Positions 11,081-21,420 of a DNA stretch of 64,000 nucleotides are shown in pieces; the stretch's first letter is position 1; every line of letters starts with the position of its first letter. Source of the DNA: Anomaloglossus baeobatrachus (Eukaryota; Chordata; Amphibia; Anura; Aromobatidae); the NCBI RefSeq assembly GCF_048569485.1, contig NC_134359.1, forward strand, positions 28,474,940 to 28,538,939, written 5' to 3'. Both the position numbers and the translations under genes were made by a program. Under the pieces are notes generated by a model. That model had not been told where the DNA came from. It did not search any database and saw nothing but the letters and a program-made list of their open reading frames with translations.

Positions 11081-11384
11081 TGTGTCGCCCGGGGACCAGG
11101 GGTACTCAGATCTGGGCCACGAGGTCACTTCTGTGGGTATCACGGTAGCGTGACCCGGTCTGTGATCCCAGGCTCCACAGTGAAAGGGGGTTTGTTAAGG
11201 GAGATTGTCCGTGACGCCACCCACGGTTGTGGTGATTGTGGACACCACCGCTGCTCTTTATGGGGATCCCGGGAGCGGTGACAGGGAGCAGCTTGGTTGT
11301 TATTTCTCCCCTCCGTGGGTAGGGGGGTTGGTTGTCCCGGGGCCCGGTGATGGGGAAAGCAGGGAGCTTTGCCAGGGCGTCACA
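11081..11384 (-). repeat. Element A upstream LTR (shortened)
   Basis: A 304-bp LTR sharing both ends with 9295-10112 but lacking about 510 bp of its middle. In element orientation it begins TGTGACGCCCTGGC, the same 14 bases as the second LTR of element C. Confidence 0.8.
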
Positions 11385-11388
11385 CAGG

Positions 11389-12370
11389 CGCATCAGCAGC
11401 AGCAGGCCTGTTAATGCCACTGGGCTGCACAAGCAGGACTTGTAGGACAGGAGCTGGTCTTAACCGTTCTGCGTTACCAACTGTGGTGGCGGCCTGCATC
11501 GACGCCCTATCCCTGCCTACCTCTGGCCTAAAGCCGCAATGGGTTCAACACATGGAGGTGTGCTCTTTCGGAGCATAATAGAAGACTGCGCACCTCCTTG
11601 TTGGCTCCAGCCCGCTTTATAACCTGGGTCCGCCCCAAACCAGGGTGGACCACAATGCACCTCCTGGAGACAAAAGCAGAGTGACACGTCATGAGTGGCA
11701 TAACTAGCGTCCTATTTGGAACCGCAACTTCAATAATGACCTCATGGCTGCCACGACACAAACACCTCACCAGTCATCGTCTGACCATCAATAATGAGGT
11801 GACAAGTCATAGGGGCGGGCCTCTGCAAGCCATTTGGGAGTGGCCTGGCCACATCGTCAGGACACCTGATGCCCTGTGGTCTATATGGGCCCCCCCACAT
11901 CAGGGGCAGGGCCAAAGAGTTCATTACCGGACCTAGTTTCTGATGCAGTAAGTGCCTGAGCATGTTCAGTAGCATGAAATAGAGTCTCTGAAAAAAGACT
12001 ATCAGCTTTAGCATGGTGTCTAGGCACAACACAGGACTTAGACCCGGCACGGAATGCAAGTACCTGTGCAAAGAGGCTTTTCACACTAAGTGTGGGAGCA
12101 TGCGCTGTATCCCGAAATGAAGACTTAGCCTCAGGAATGGCACAGTCAGGCTGAGCATACTCACTAGGCGAAACACTGTAGTTAGGCTGCGGCTGGGGTA
12201 AATCGGCACACGCATGCGCACTAGCTGCCTCTCCACACTTACACGTGGAGGAGAAATTGCTCTTCGGGTGTGGACTTGGAGATGCTGTCTATGAACAGAA
12301 GGAAAAGCTAAAGGAAGCCTCACTTTCTATCCCTCCGAATGATCAAATGCAGCAAGGAATTCCCTGAGTT
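11389..12370. other. Unclassified repeat-derived sequence
   Basis: Non-coding, moderately GC-rich DNA continuing the stretch left of element A. At ~12300-12370 a segment (AAGGAAGCCTCACTTTCTATCCC) matches ~16527-16600. This ties the stretch to the hAT-like native material at the right end of the composite. No domain, splice pair or RNA gene is recognised. Confidence 0.45.
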
Positions 12371-12379
12371 TGCTATAAC

Positions 12380-12776
12380 ATTAGCGTAGCAAAATGTGCA
12401 TGAGGGTGTCCTGCACAGGTGCTAGAAATAGCTTGTCACCAGTGGGGCACTAATGGAATACAACAGCCAGTTCTATGATGCCACTAAATGGCAGTATTTT
12501 TTGCTATCATTATAGCTTATTAAAAACAGAGCAGGAGGGTGTCCTGCAGAGGTGCTATAAATAGCTTGGCACCAGTGGGGCACTAATGGAATACAACAGC
12601 CACTTCTTGTATGCCACTAAGTTTACTCAATTTTTGGTATTATAATGTCTTATTAACAATGAGTTTGAGTGTGCAATGCAGGCAGAGGTGCTGCAAATAT
12701 CTTTGCACTAGTGGGACTATACAGAAGTCCAATAGCCACGTTTAGGATGCCACTAAGTTCACTCAGTGTTTGCTAG
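12380..12776 (+). repeat. 136-bp tandem repeat, left part
   Basis: Three diverged units share GGTGCT..AAATA, CACTAGTGGG.C, CCAATAGCCACGTTTAGGATG and CACTAAGTT. The array is interrupted by element B and resumes at 16169, where the period is exactly 136 bp. Confidence 0.85.
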
Positions 12777-13415
12777 TGTAGTGGGTGAGCATACCCCCTA
12801 CAGGAGGGAGCTGAGATAGCCTGGAATTGTAATTAATAAAAATGTATGGCTTCTATTATTGTATATTGGTGATAGGGCACCCCTAGTGGCCGGGTGGGAC
12901 GGCTGTCGCCACCGGGGAGGAGGAGTTGGCTGAATCACAGGGGTGGGTGTGTGTGTGTGAGAGGGAGTCGGATCCGGGATGGAAGAGTGAAAACATCGAG
13001 GGGCAGAGTGTGTGAGCGGGACCAGCAGGGGGCGCCGGAGAATAAGGAGTGGAACGTAACCTCAGGGTGTGAAGCAACTGGTGTGGGTCCGGTGTGCGTG
13101 AAACCAAAGAGTGGGAGCCCGGCGAAGTGGAGTACCCCGGGCATATCCCCATCAGAGGGTGCGTTAGGGCAGGCTGCCCCCAGCTCCACCGAAAGTGCCT
13201 GATTTTATTGCCGGATTGTTATGTACAATAAAGGATGTCTTATGTTACCAGCACCCTTTGCCTGAAGATCGTTTGAACATCGTCCGGCGAATGCACCATC
13301 ACACTCTGCCCCACCAAGTCAGTTCCCGACCTTGAGGTAGTGGTAAAGCCAGGGACCAGCCTGAAAACTCTAGCCACGACTACAAGGCCGGAGGCTCCCC
13401 TGGCTCATCATTACA
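12777..13415 (+). repeat. Element B 5' LTR
   Basis: Begins TGTAGTGGGTGAGCATACCC and ends CTCATCATTACA. It contains AATAAAGGATGTC near 13228, a possible polyadenylation signal followed by a T/G-containing stretch. It is near-identical to 15530-16168. Confidence 0.93.
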
Positions 13416-15064
13416 TGTGGCGTAGTCGGCAGGATGCCAATCCCCTGCCAGGGACCCAAGAAGTCGGAGATCAAGTGGTGCCTAGGGCACAGGATCCGAA
13501 TTGTGATAGAAGATTTCCGAACCCATGCTGGGAAGAAGAAGAAGAAGCTACAGTGCCTGCAGCGTTGGACCGGGCACAAGATGGCGGCAAAATGGCCGTC
13601 GTCTGTGAGGAAACAAAAAGGGCGCGAAAAATTGGCGCCAAAAGAAGAGCCTGGGGCTGGCCGGTGCCGAAAAAGAAGTGCAGAGTACTCCGCCCAAAGA
13701 GGGGAGGTGCCGGTCCCAGGGCAGGAAGAGAAACATACGAAGTGGGCGGTGTTCTGAAGAAAAAGGACCGCCGCGGAGGAGTCAAGATGATGTGTGAGGC
13801 TGGGGGTGGAGTATGTCCAAGAGCGGGAAACATAGGCCCGCCTCCACGTCCTCCAGTCTCAGCATCGACTCCGCCGCCATTACTAGCGACACTGCAAGAT
13901 AAAGAGATGGATACCTCCGCCCAGCAGCAGGAACTCGCCACCGCCATGGCCCTGACTAGCCTAAGCCGAGAGCGTCCTAAGCACGCTACCGCAGCAGAAG
14001 CGTCCCTGCTTGATATCCTGGCCGTGCCAGGAGGCCCAGAACGTCCGGCGAAGGTGACATGGCTGACCACCTGGGACGCTGCAACAGGAGGCACTACAAC
14101 TGAGGTACGGGCGACTTATGCCTCCCAGCTGCCGTTGGGGAATCGGCCCCTGGGGATCACTTATTCCCCCTTGGAGACCCCTCCGCCCGTCGCCACGGCC
14201 GCAATACCATCCGTCCCCGTGCGGGAGTCGCCCGAGGAACTTGCCGGGAAGCTGGAGCAAGACCACCGGGGCTTCTTCTGGGACCCCGTATACCCGTCTC
14301 CCATGCCGTTCCCAAGGGCTCCCTCCCCGGTGCCAGACCCCGTCCAAGAGCGGCTGCTCGCGGAGACCATCGCCCGGGAAATGATGGCCGGTCCCGGCGG
14401 CGAAGAGCTGGCGCTGCAATTCACCACCGGTATAGTGGTGAAATTTAATCAGCAGGAAGGTTATGGGTTTATCCGGGAAGAGAGTACCGGAGATGACTAT
14501 TTTTATAACCGGGTGCACCTGGATGTGGAGGGGCTACCGCAGCGTCTTCACACACTTTATCCGGGTGAGAAAGTGCAGTTTTTACCCGAGGTGGGAAGCC
14601 GCGGCCTTTTCGCGGTCGGTGTCACCAGGATGCCGACCCCACGTGAAGCGGCCCAATGGCAACACGAGTTAGAGTGGGAAAAGCACCAGAGTCGGCGACG
14701 CAACCAGCAGAAATCGGTGTCGACCGAAGCCTCCCACCCCCGACGTACCCTAGCGGTAGCACCGGAGGCGATGTCCGGTCCAGCCGCTGACCCGGAAAAG
14801 AGCACCCCGGCGGTGGTAGCGGTCAATCAGAGCGTTACCAATCGCCCGGTAATTGTCCTGGATGTGCCGCAACCCGTGACCCAACCACCCCGGGTAGCGC
14901 CTCCATCACCCCCAGCGGGGACGGAAGAGGCCACGCCATCACCAGCAGAGGCCCCCTACGCTCCAGTGTCTTTCCGGAGGGTCCGCCGCCAGCCTGGACA
15001 GTCCTTGGGCGACTACATCCAGGCTCAGGCAGCCGAATGGAAACGGTCCTGGCCTCCGGAGTAG
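13340..15064 (+). CDS. Element B protein with cold-shock domain
   Basis: An open frame of 574 codons. It opens inside the LTR, so the true start is probably a later ATG such as 13592 (MAVVCEETKRARK). The N-terminal third is basic, with KR/RRG clusters. The middle carries MDTSAQQQELATAMALTSLS, then a Pro-rich stretch. Residues ~361-430 form a cold-shock domain: TGIVVKFNQQEGYGFI matches the first strands and RNP1 (usual KG[FY]GFI), DDYFYNRVHL sits at the RNP2 position (usual VFVH), and PGEKVQFLPEVGSRGLFAVGV matches the last strands. A basic, probably helical stretch (EWEKHQSRRRNQQ) follows, then a Pro-rich tail ending VSFRRVRRQPGQSLGDYIQ. RNA or single-stranded DNA binding is inferred from the fold. 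It could stand in for a nucleocapsid, but nothing shows this directly. Confidence 0.8.
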   Translation: MVKPGTSLKTLATTTRPEAPLAHHYMWRSRQDANPLPGTQEVGDQVVPRAQDPNCDRRFPNPCWEEEEEATVPAALDRAQDGGKMAVVCEETKRARKIGAKRRAWGWPVPKKKCRVLRPKRGGAGPRAGRETYEVGGVLKKKDRRGGVKMMCEAGGGVCPRAGNIGPPPRPPVSASTPPPLLATLQDKEMDTSAQQQELATAMALTSLSRERPKHATAAEASLLDILAVPGGPERPAKVTWLTTWDAATGGTTTEVRATYASQLPLGNRPLGITYSPLETPPPVATAAIPSVPVRESPEELAGKLEQDHRGFFWDPVYPSPMPFPRAPSPVPDPVQERLLAETIAREMMAGPGGEELALQFTTGIVVKFNQQEGYGFIREESTGDDYFYNRVHLDVEGLPQRLHTLYPGEKVQFLPEVGSRGLFAVGVTRMPTPREAAQWQHELEWEKHQSRRRNQQKSVSTEASHPRRTLAVAPEAMSGPAADPEKSTPAVVAVNQSVTNRPVIVLDVPQPVTQPPRVAPPSPPAGTEEATPSPAEAPYAPVSFRRVRRQPGQSLGDYIQAQAAEWKRSWPPE

Positions 15065-15230
15065 ATCGTCCTAGACGGCTGGTGTGAAGACCGGTACTGT
15101 TGCCGGCAGAAGTTTGTATTCCAGTTGCGAAGCCCGGAGAAAGCCCGCTGCTAGACTGAATCAGGGGCTCCTCCGCAGGGTGAAGAGTTTACAGTTTGTT
15201 ACAAGTTTTATATGCCTGTTGTTCACAACA

Positions 15231-15390
15231 AAGACCGGGAGCGCTGCTAAGCCTCCGGGCACCATCCAAGACCGGGAGCGCTGCTAAGCCTCCGGGCACC
15301 ATCCAAGACCGGGAGCGCTGCTCAGCCTCCGGGCACCATCAAAGACCGGGAGCGTTGTTAAGCCTCCGGGCGCTGCCGAAGACCGGGCGC
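15231..15390 (+). repeat. 37-bp tandem repeat in element B 3' region
   Basis: AAGACCGGGAGCGCTGCTAA starts units at 15231, 15268, 15305 and 15342, with a degenerate fifth at 15379. It lies between the end of the open frame and the purine tract before the second LTR. Confidence 0.93.
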
Positions 15391-15529
15391 AGGACTGGTG
15401 CCTTTTCCCCGTACGGGCCGCCTGTTGTGGACTGGGCTGAAGGTTATCACCATGTGATGGTCGTTTTTACAGTTTATGTGTTCATAGATAGAGCCTTGCC
15501 GGGAGGCTCGGATTTTAAGAGGGGAGGCG

Positions 15530-16168
15530 TGTAGTGGGTGAGCATACCCCCTACAGGAGGGAGCTGAGATAGCCCGGAATTGTAATTAATAAAAATGTAT
15601 GGCTTCTATTATTGTATATTGGTGATAGGGCACCCCTAGTGGCCGGGTGGGACGGCTGTCGCCACCGGGGAGGAGGAGTCGGCTGAATCACAGGGGTGGG
15701 TGTGTGTGTGTGAGAGGGAGTCGGATCCGGGATGGAAGAGTGAAAACATCGAGGGGCAGAGTGTGTGAGCGGGACCAGCAGGGGGCGCCGGAGAATAAGG
15801 AGTGGAACGTAACCTCAGGGTGTGAAGCAACTGGTGTGGGTCCGGTGTGCGTGAAACCAAAGAGTGGGAGCCCGGCGAAGTGGAGTACCCCGGGCATATC
15901 CCCATCAGAGGGTGCGTTAGGGCAGGCTGCCCCCAGCTCCACCGAAAGTGCCTGATTTTATTGCCGGATTGTTATGTACAATAAAGGATGTCTTATGTTA
16001 CCAGCACCCTTTGCCTGAAGATCGTTTGTACATCGTCCGGCGAATGCACCATCACACTCTGCCCCACCAAGTCAGTTCCCGACCTTAAGGTAGTGGTAAA
16101 GCCAGGGACCAGCCTGAAAACTCTAGCCACGACTACAAGGCCGGAGGCTCCCCTGGCTCATCATTACA
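15530..16168 (+). repeat. Element B 3' LTR
   Basis: Same length (639 bp) and nearly the same sequence as 12777-13415. Followed by the CTAG target duplication at 16169-16172. Confidence 0.93.
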
Positions 16169-16490
16169 CTAGTATAATGGCTTAGTAACAATGAGTTTGA
16201 GTGTGCAATGCAGGCAGACGTGCTGCAAATATCTTTGCACTAGTGGGACTATACAGAAGTCCAATAGCCACGTTTAGGATGCCACTAAGTTCACTCAGTG
16301 TTTGCTAGTATAATGGCTTAGTAACAATGAGTTTGAGTGTGCAATGCAGGCAGACGTGCTGCAAATATCTGTGCACTACTGGGACTATACAGAAGTCCAA
16401 TAGCCACGTTTAGGATGCCACTAAGTTGACTCAGTGTTTGCTAGTATAATGGCTTAATAACAATGAGTTGGAGTGTGCAGAGGACAGGAG
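16169..16490 (+). repeat. 136-bp tandem repeat, right part
   Basis: CTAGTATAATGGCTTA recurs at 16169, 16305 and 16441, exactly 136 bp apart. Joined to 12776, it restores a continuous array, which shows that element B inserted into pre-existing repeats. Confidence 0.93.
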
Positions 16491-17293
16491 GGTACAGTGG
16501 CAGGGTTGTGGGTCTCTGGGTAGAGGAAAGGAAGCCTCCCTTTCTATCCCTCCTAATGGGGAAATTCAGCGAGGAAATCCCTGACCTTAGCTACACAGAC
16601 GCTGTCATCTTGTGTAGCTGTTAAACTCTGTTTTCACGGACCTGTCACCTATGGCTCTGACCCTGCCGGTATGAGCCCTTAAAAGGACTGATAGAAAGTG
16701 CTATCCCTCAGCTGTCCAGCGCTGTGTATGGACGCCATACAGCTGTATCGGCGGTAGAACTCAGGACGGAGCTGCGCCAGTGATGTCTGACACCAAGGAC
16801 GCAGAAGGCAGATAATGGCGTCCGGATGGCCAGATACCCGTTTTTATAATGCAGGAACATGTGACATGGACATCCTATCACACATGCCGTTGCTTCTCTG
16901 GCTAAAAGTCCACTTAGCTGTGTGTGTGTGTCTGGGATTGGCTGACATGCTGGCCCTCCCCACTACACGCGCGCGCTTAGGGAAGGAATACAAGGAAAAA
17001 AAAAAAAATGGCGATCGCCATTATCCATACAGCAGTGATCTGAACGCGGTGTTCCCGCACACTATACACTGACATTTCATAATAGTGTGAGTCACAGAGT
17101 GACTTACACTATTACAGCGGAAAGCCAGCTAGGAATTAGCTGGTCTTTTTGCTGCTAGAACCGTTCTCGAACGTATCTAGAACTATCGAGCTTTTGCAAA
17201 AAAGCTCGAGTTCTAGTTCGATCTAGAACAGCCCCCAAAATCACTCTAGTCACGAACTGGAGAACCAGGAACCACGAACCGCGCTCAACTCTA
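16491..17293 (+). other. Right terminal region of the hAT-like composite
   Basis: Non-coding. It contains TCGAGCTTTTGCAAAAAAGC followed by TCGAG, a perfect palindromic hairpin near 17188-17212, a GCGCGCGC patch, and ACGAACCGCGCTCAACTCTA at the terminus. The repeated GAAC/CGAAC strings are typical of amphibian hAT MITE ends. No gene is seen. Confidence 0.6.
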
Positions 17294-17301
17294 CTCCTGA
17301 T

Positions 17302-17745
17302 CTCAATATCATTGAGCCACTCTGGTGAGAATTCAAGCGCAGTTCATGCAAGAAAGCCCAGAAATTTACAGGAACTAGAGGCTTTTGCCAAGAATGGGAA
17401 GCTTTACCATCTGACCAAGAAGAATGGGCAGCTTTACCATCTGAGAAAATAAAAAGCCTCATCCACAACTACCACAAAAGACTTCAAGCTGTCATTGATG
17501 TTAGAGGGGGCAATACACAGTATTAAGAACTGGGGTATGTGAACTTTTGATCTGGGTCATTTGGATGTTTTTGGTTGCCATTATGACTTAAAAAGAGAAA
17601 ACACAGTAGTTTGACAATAAATGGCTTCACCCAACCACTAACCAAGAGTGGGAAAAAAGATATTGTGTTAACATTTATATTCTCTGTAAAAAGGCCAAGA
17701 AAGCAAACAAATCTGCCGGGGTATGTAAACTTTTGAAAACAGCTG
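17302..17745 (+). mobile_element. Tc1-like transposon, right part (split element)
   Basis: Continues the transposase interrupted at 3837. The translation starts at LNIIEPLW, which carries the third catalytic acidic residue (usual form LNPIEHLW), with an early stop after it. FTGTRGFCQEWEALPS and IKSLIHNYHKRLQAVIDVRG follow. Next is the right inverted repeat, GGGTATGTGAACTTTTGATC to GGGGTATGTAAACTTTTGAA, complementary to 2657-2815. An internal near-repeat (GAATGGGAAGCTTTACCATCTGACCAAG... given twice) shows a small local duplication. Confidence 0.88.
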
Positions 17746-18400
17746 TGCTGTATACACATATAATTTGATTTGATAAATATTAATCTTAAAAATTGAAAAA
17801 TCTAAAAAATTAAAGATACAATGTGATCAAAACATAAATGCATATCAAAATGGCACCACTATGAAATACATTGCGCTATAAAAAAAAATCCTCAAGGGAA
17901 AATTAACAGAACAGTTAAAATTCTTGGAAAATGGGAAAAACAAACTTTACAAAGTTCACCATTTTTCAATTCACTAATATATGGAAAAAAAACCCAAACC
18001 TAAAAGCTATATAAATTTAGTATCGCTGTAACCAAACTGAGCTGAAAAATCTGTTTCCAGGCCATTTCTACTGCAAAATGAACTGGTACTTCCTTTAAAT
18101 GTCACATTGGAGTCAGTTTGTACAAACATTGCCAAGAACAACTGTTTCCATGATAAAATCTGACAGATGTTGCTGTTTTTTATTTCATTTGTGCCCTCGC
18201 AATGACTTTACATTTATCGAACAACTTCCTTACAGACATAACTATGGAGGAGGAACCACACAGAGACGAAGGCTCCAGCGTTACTCACAGGACCATAAAG
18301 ATCTCATGGGGCAGAAATAAATAGGGAATAAGGTGGAAGATCTGACAAGGGCAAAAAGTTTAACATGAAAATAAAAAGTTAGACTCTCAATTTATCAGTT
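17746..18400. other. AT-rich interval, old repeat remnant, no gene
   Basis: AT-rich sequence. ATAAATTTAGTATCGCTGTAA near 18010 and the flanking ~250 bp resemble a widespread, heavily diverged frog interspersed repeat. That is a judgement from memory. No open frame with a domain is seen. Confidence 0.4.
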
Positions 18401-19689
18401 TTAACCCCTTCAGCCCCCGGGAACTTTCCGTTTTTGCGTTTTTTGTTTTTTGCTCCCCTTCTACCGAGAGCCGTAACTTTTTTATTTTTCCGTCAATCTT
18501 GCCATATGAAAGCTTGTTTTTTGCGGGACAAGTTGTACTTTTAAGTGAAACCATAAGTTTTACCATATAGTGTACTGAAAAACAGCAAAAAAATTCCAAG
18601 TGTGGAAAAACTGAAAAAAAAGTGTGATCGCACAATAGTTTTTGGGATGTTTTATTCACCGTGTTCACTATATGGTAAAACTGATGTGTGGGTGTGATGC
18701 CTGAGGTCGGTGCGAGTTTGTAGACACCAAACATGAATAGGTTTAATTGTATCTAAGGGGCTAAACAAAATTCACAAGCCAAGCTTGTCCAATAAAAGTG
18801 GCGTACGTTTTGCGCCATTTTTTGAAACCCGTAGCGTTCTCATTTTTTGGGATCTATGGCTCACCGATGGTTTATTTTTTGCGTCTCGAGCTGACGTTTC
18901 TAATGGTACCATTTTTGCGCAGATGCTACATTTTAGTCGCCTATTATTGCATTTTGCGCAAAAGTTGCGGCAACCAAAAAACATAATTTTGGCATTTGGA
19001 ATTTTTTTGCCACTACGCCGTTTACTGATCAGAATAATTGATTTTATATTTTGATAGATCAGGCATTTCTGAACGCGGCAATACCAAATATGTGTATATT
19101 TATTTTTTTTAACCCTTTAATTTTCAAAGGGGTGAAAGGGGGGTAATTTGAACTTTTAGGTTTTGGTTTTTCTTTTATTTTTTAAAACTTTTTTTTACTT
19201 TTTTTTTAAATTTTACTAGTCCCCCTAGGGGGCTATAGCGATCAGCAATCCGACCGCTCTGCACTATCTGCTGATCACAGGTATACAGCTGTAAACAGCA
19301 GATACGGTCAGTTCCTGATTCATTCGGCTCCGGGCCGAGTGAAAACTAAAGTGATTTGTCATAGCTGCAGGTGTCATCACATGACCCTGTTCTACCATGG
19401 CAACCACCGAAAGTCATGTGATCACTCACGTGACTTCCGGTGGGGGCGGCGGTAAGTGAAAATCATGACCGCGCGCATATACATCTCTCTGCCAGACTTT
19501 GGCAGCGAGATGTAAGGGGTTAATATTACAGGTGGAATGCGATTTCACTCATAACATGCAGGCACACGTCAGCTGTTGAAAACAGCTGATATGTGCGCGG
19601 ATCGCCGCCGCCTGCCCGCGGCAGGGGGCGGGGCTTAACGTGACACGCTCCATGACGGATATATCCGTCAAAGGTCATGAAAGGGTTAA
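18401..19689. mobile_element. piggyBac-like non-autonomous element
   Basis: Flanked by TTAA at 18401-18404 and 19686-19689. Termini are TTAACCCCTTCAG on the left and, in reverse complement, TTAACCCTTTCATGACC on the right. TTAA targets and CCC(T/C)TTCA ends are piggyBac hallmarks. The subterminal ATGACGGATATATCCGTCA is a perfect palindrome. The ~1.29-kb interior is AT-rich on the left and GC-rich on the right, with no transposase frame. Confidence 0.75.
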
Positions 19690-20270
19690 ATTACATGAAG
19701 TTCCATCTTCTACACAATTTATTTTGTTTTTGTGGAAGTGAATTGAATGTTTGAAAGAAAAATCATTAATCACTTAAATATGAAATCATCTACTAGGGGA
19801 AGGACTATATAATAGTGTAGGCTTTTATATTATGTTACTTTGATCAAATTGTAGCTCACATTATCTTTACTCTGGGACAATGTATTTCATGTGTTTATTG
19901 GTGATCACGAGGGGTTAATCCTCTTTTCTTGAGCTCCTATGTGGAGTAGAGGTTGAAAAGTCATAACTTTTTGGAGCCTATATGCCTTTTTTTTTTTTAC
20001 CAACATCAAATATCGATACTACTGCATACTAAAGATAACTTCTATAGTACTTCTAGGGAAAATATAGTTATAAAGTGTCAACCAAAAGTTAAAAAAAAGT
20101 CATGTAAGAATGGAAGAAAAACTAATCTTCATTCTTGAGTTCTCAAAACAAAAAAGAATAAATTACAATGTTCATTGACATCATCTGTAAAGGATTGAAT
20201 AAAAAATGTTGTCACAGATGTAATGGAGAAAGGGACTCCTAGACTGGCACTCAGGCTAGGGAGTCCATTG
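19690..20270. other. Interval without recognisable gene
   Basis: About 580 bp of AT-rich DNA between the piggyBac-like element and LTR element C. Contains poly-T/poly-A runs. No supported coding, RNA or repeat feature. Confidence 0.5.
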
Positions 20271-20274
20271 CTAT

Positions 20275-21420
20275 TGTGACGCTCTGGCCGGGCCAGGTAG
20301 TCACAGATAGGGCCCCGCATTACACCTTTCTCTCACAGGTAACACACAGCCAAACATTAAAACCCTAGTCACCCCCTCAGGGCTTGATGGACACACCAGA
20401 GGGCAGAACCAGACAGTTGGAAGACGCCCACCTAGGAGTTCAGACAGCCCAGAGGCGGGAAAGTAGTCAGACAGTCAAGTTCAGACAGATCAGTTTTAGA
20501 GTTCAAGGAGAGTGGAGGTCAGGCCTGTGTCTGGGCCTGAGGAAAACTGACAGGTGCCAGGGTAGGAGCCCTGGTGCCTTTGGCTAGGAGGCAGACAGCG
20601 GTCTCCATCTGCAGGAGCCGGGAAGACGGCTCGGTGGAACCGAGGTGGACCGGGACAGGGTTGTGGCCCGCCGGTACCGACCCAGGGAACCAACTCGGAA
20701 ATTGGAGCACAAATGGGGGTACTCAGACCCTGAAGCTAGGTCCAGAAGTAACTGGGGGCTAGCTAATTAACTGATTGCGGCCAGGACTAGAGGTCCTGTC
20801 CCACCCAAAGTCCCGACTGAAGGTAACAGCCCACCGAGGGGGATAAAAGGCCACCGCCACGGCTCAGAGATCCCACGGGCTAGCGTCTGCGGGTAAAGAG
20901 CTCCTTAGGCAACCACAAGCCGGGAGTGGACTCCTGAAGTTACAAGCACAGGCAGTCCACCAACTTAAAAAGGTGCAGGAGAAAGACAGAGACCACCAGC
21001 CGGGTGGGGGAACCCGAACGCAGCTGGCTGCGGGCACCGACCACCATCATCTTGGTTTACTAGAGACTCGTGTGTTTCTTCCATAGTGAGTACACCAGCA
21101 CGCCCATCTCCCTGCACTACCACATCCCCAACGGGTCCCGGGGCCACCATCCCTGCCCACGGAGGGGTTAACAACTTGCTGCGCAACATCTCCCCCGGGT
21201 GCTCCGTAAGTGCAGCGGTGGTGTCCAATATCACCACATCCCGTGGGTGGCGTCACAAACTCCGTACAACTCAACCCGTACATATACGTCCTACATCCAC
21301 CATCCCATCAACCCCCTTTTCGGTTGAAGTGACCGCAAGACCCCTGGGTCTGGAGACCCTTGAGCCACCCACAGAAGGACCGGATCCGAGCAGCTCGGCT
21401 GCTGAGAGCGGGGCGCTACA
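20275..21420 (+). repeat. Element C 5' LTR
   Basis: Starts TGTGACGCTCTGGCC and ends GGGGCGCTACA, 1146 bp. The stretch GTGCAGCGGTGGTGTCCAAT is shared, diverged, with the LTR of element A. Confidence 0.88.

Larger units (their letters stand above)
9295..11384 (-). mobile_element. Element A: small LTR element, minus strand, reverse transcriptase-less
   Basis: The 4-bp target duplication CAGG lies at 9291-9294 and 11385-11388. LTRs are at 9295-10112 (downstream LTR in element orientation) and 11081-11384 (upstream LTR, shortened internally). Read on the minus strand, the upstream LTR is followed by TGGCGTCACGAACAGGAT, identical to the motif after the first LTR of element C. A purine tract CCAAGGGGG precedes the downstream LTR, again as in C. 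The internal region is ~970 bp and holds one open frame but no polymerase, protease or integrase. It is a deletion derivative of the same superfamily as C, broken and older than B. Confidence 0.78.
12777..16168 (+). mobile_element. Element B: young LTR element encoding a cold-shock-domain protein
   Basis: A 3392-bp element with a 4-bp target duplication CTAG (12773-12776 and 16169-16172). Its 639-bp LTRs (12777-13415 and 15530-16168) differ at only a handful of bases, so it is young. Directly after the first LTR comes TGTGGCGTAGTCGGCAGGAT, which resembles the primer-site-like motif of A and C. The second LTR is preceded by a purine tract, AAGAGGGGAGGCG. The interior has one long open frame (13340-15064) and a 37-bp tandem repeat. 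No gag-type zinc knuckle, protease, reverse transcriptase or integrase is visible. The element looks structurally whole but non-autonomous, and would need enzymes supplied in trans. The 4-bp duplication is typical of gamma/epsilon-like endogenous retroviruses; the partner family is not in the window. Confidence 0.88.
3837..17293 (+). mobile_element. 13.46-kb composite with hAT-type ends
   Basis: The left terminus is TAGAGATGAGCGAACCGG and the right terminus reads CGCTCAACTCTA. They form a 12-bp inverted pair with one mismatch. The flanks are CTCCTGAC (3829-3836) and CTCCTGAT (17294-17301), an 8-bp duplication as made by hAT transposases. It is inserted in the last third of a Tc1 transposase, whose reading resumes beyond it. 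Inside are hAT transposase pieces, a 220-bp array, a 136-bp array, a solo LTR (6909-7578) and LTR elements A and B. Subtracting those LTR insertions leaves about 7.3 kb of native hAT-like material. The two ends could instead come from two hAT copies brought together by rearrangement, since coding domains are out of order. Confidence 0.72.
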
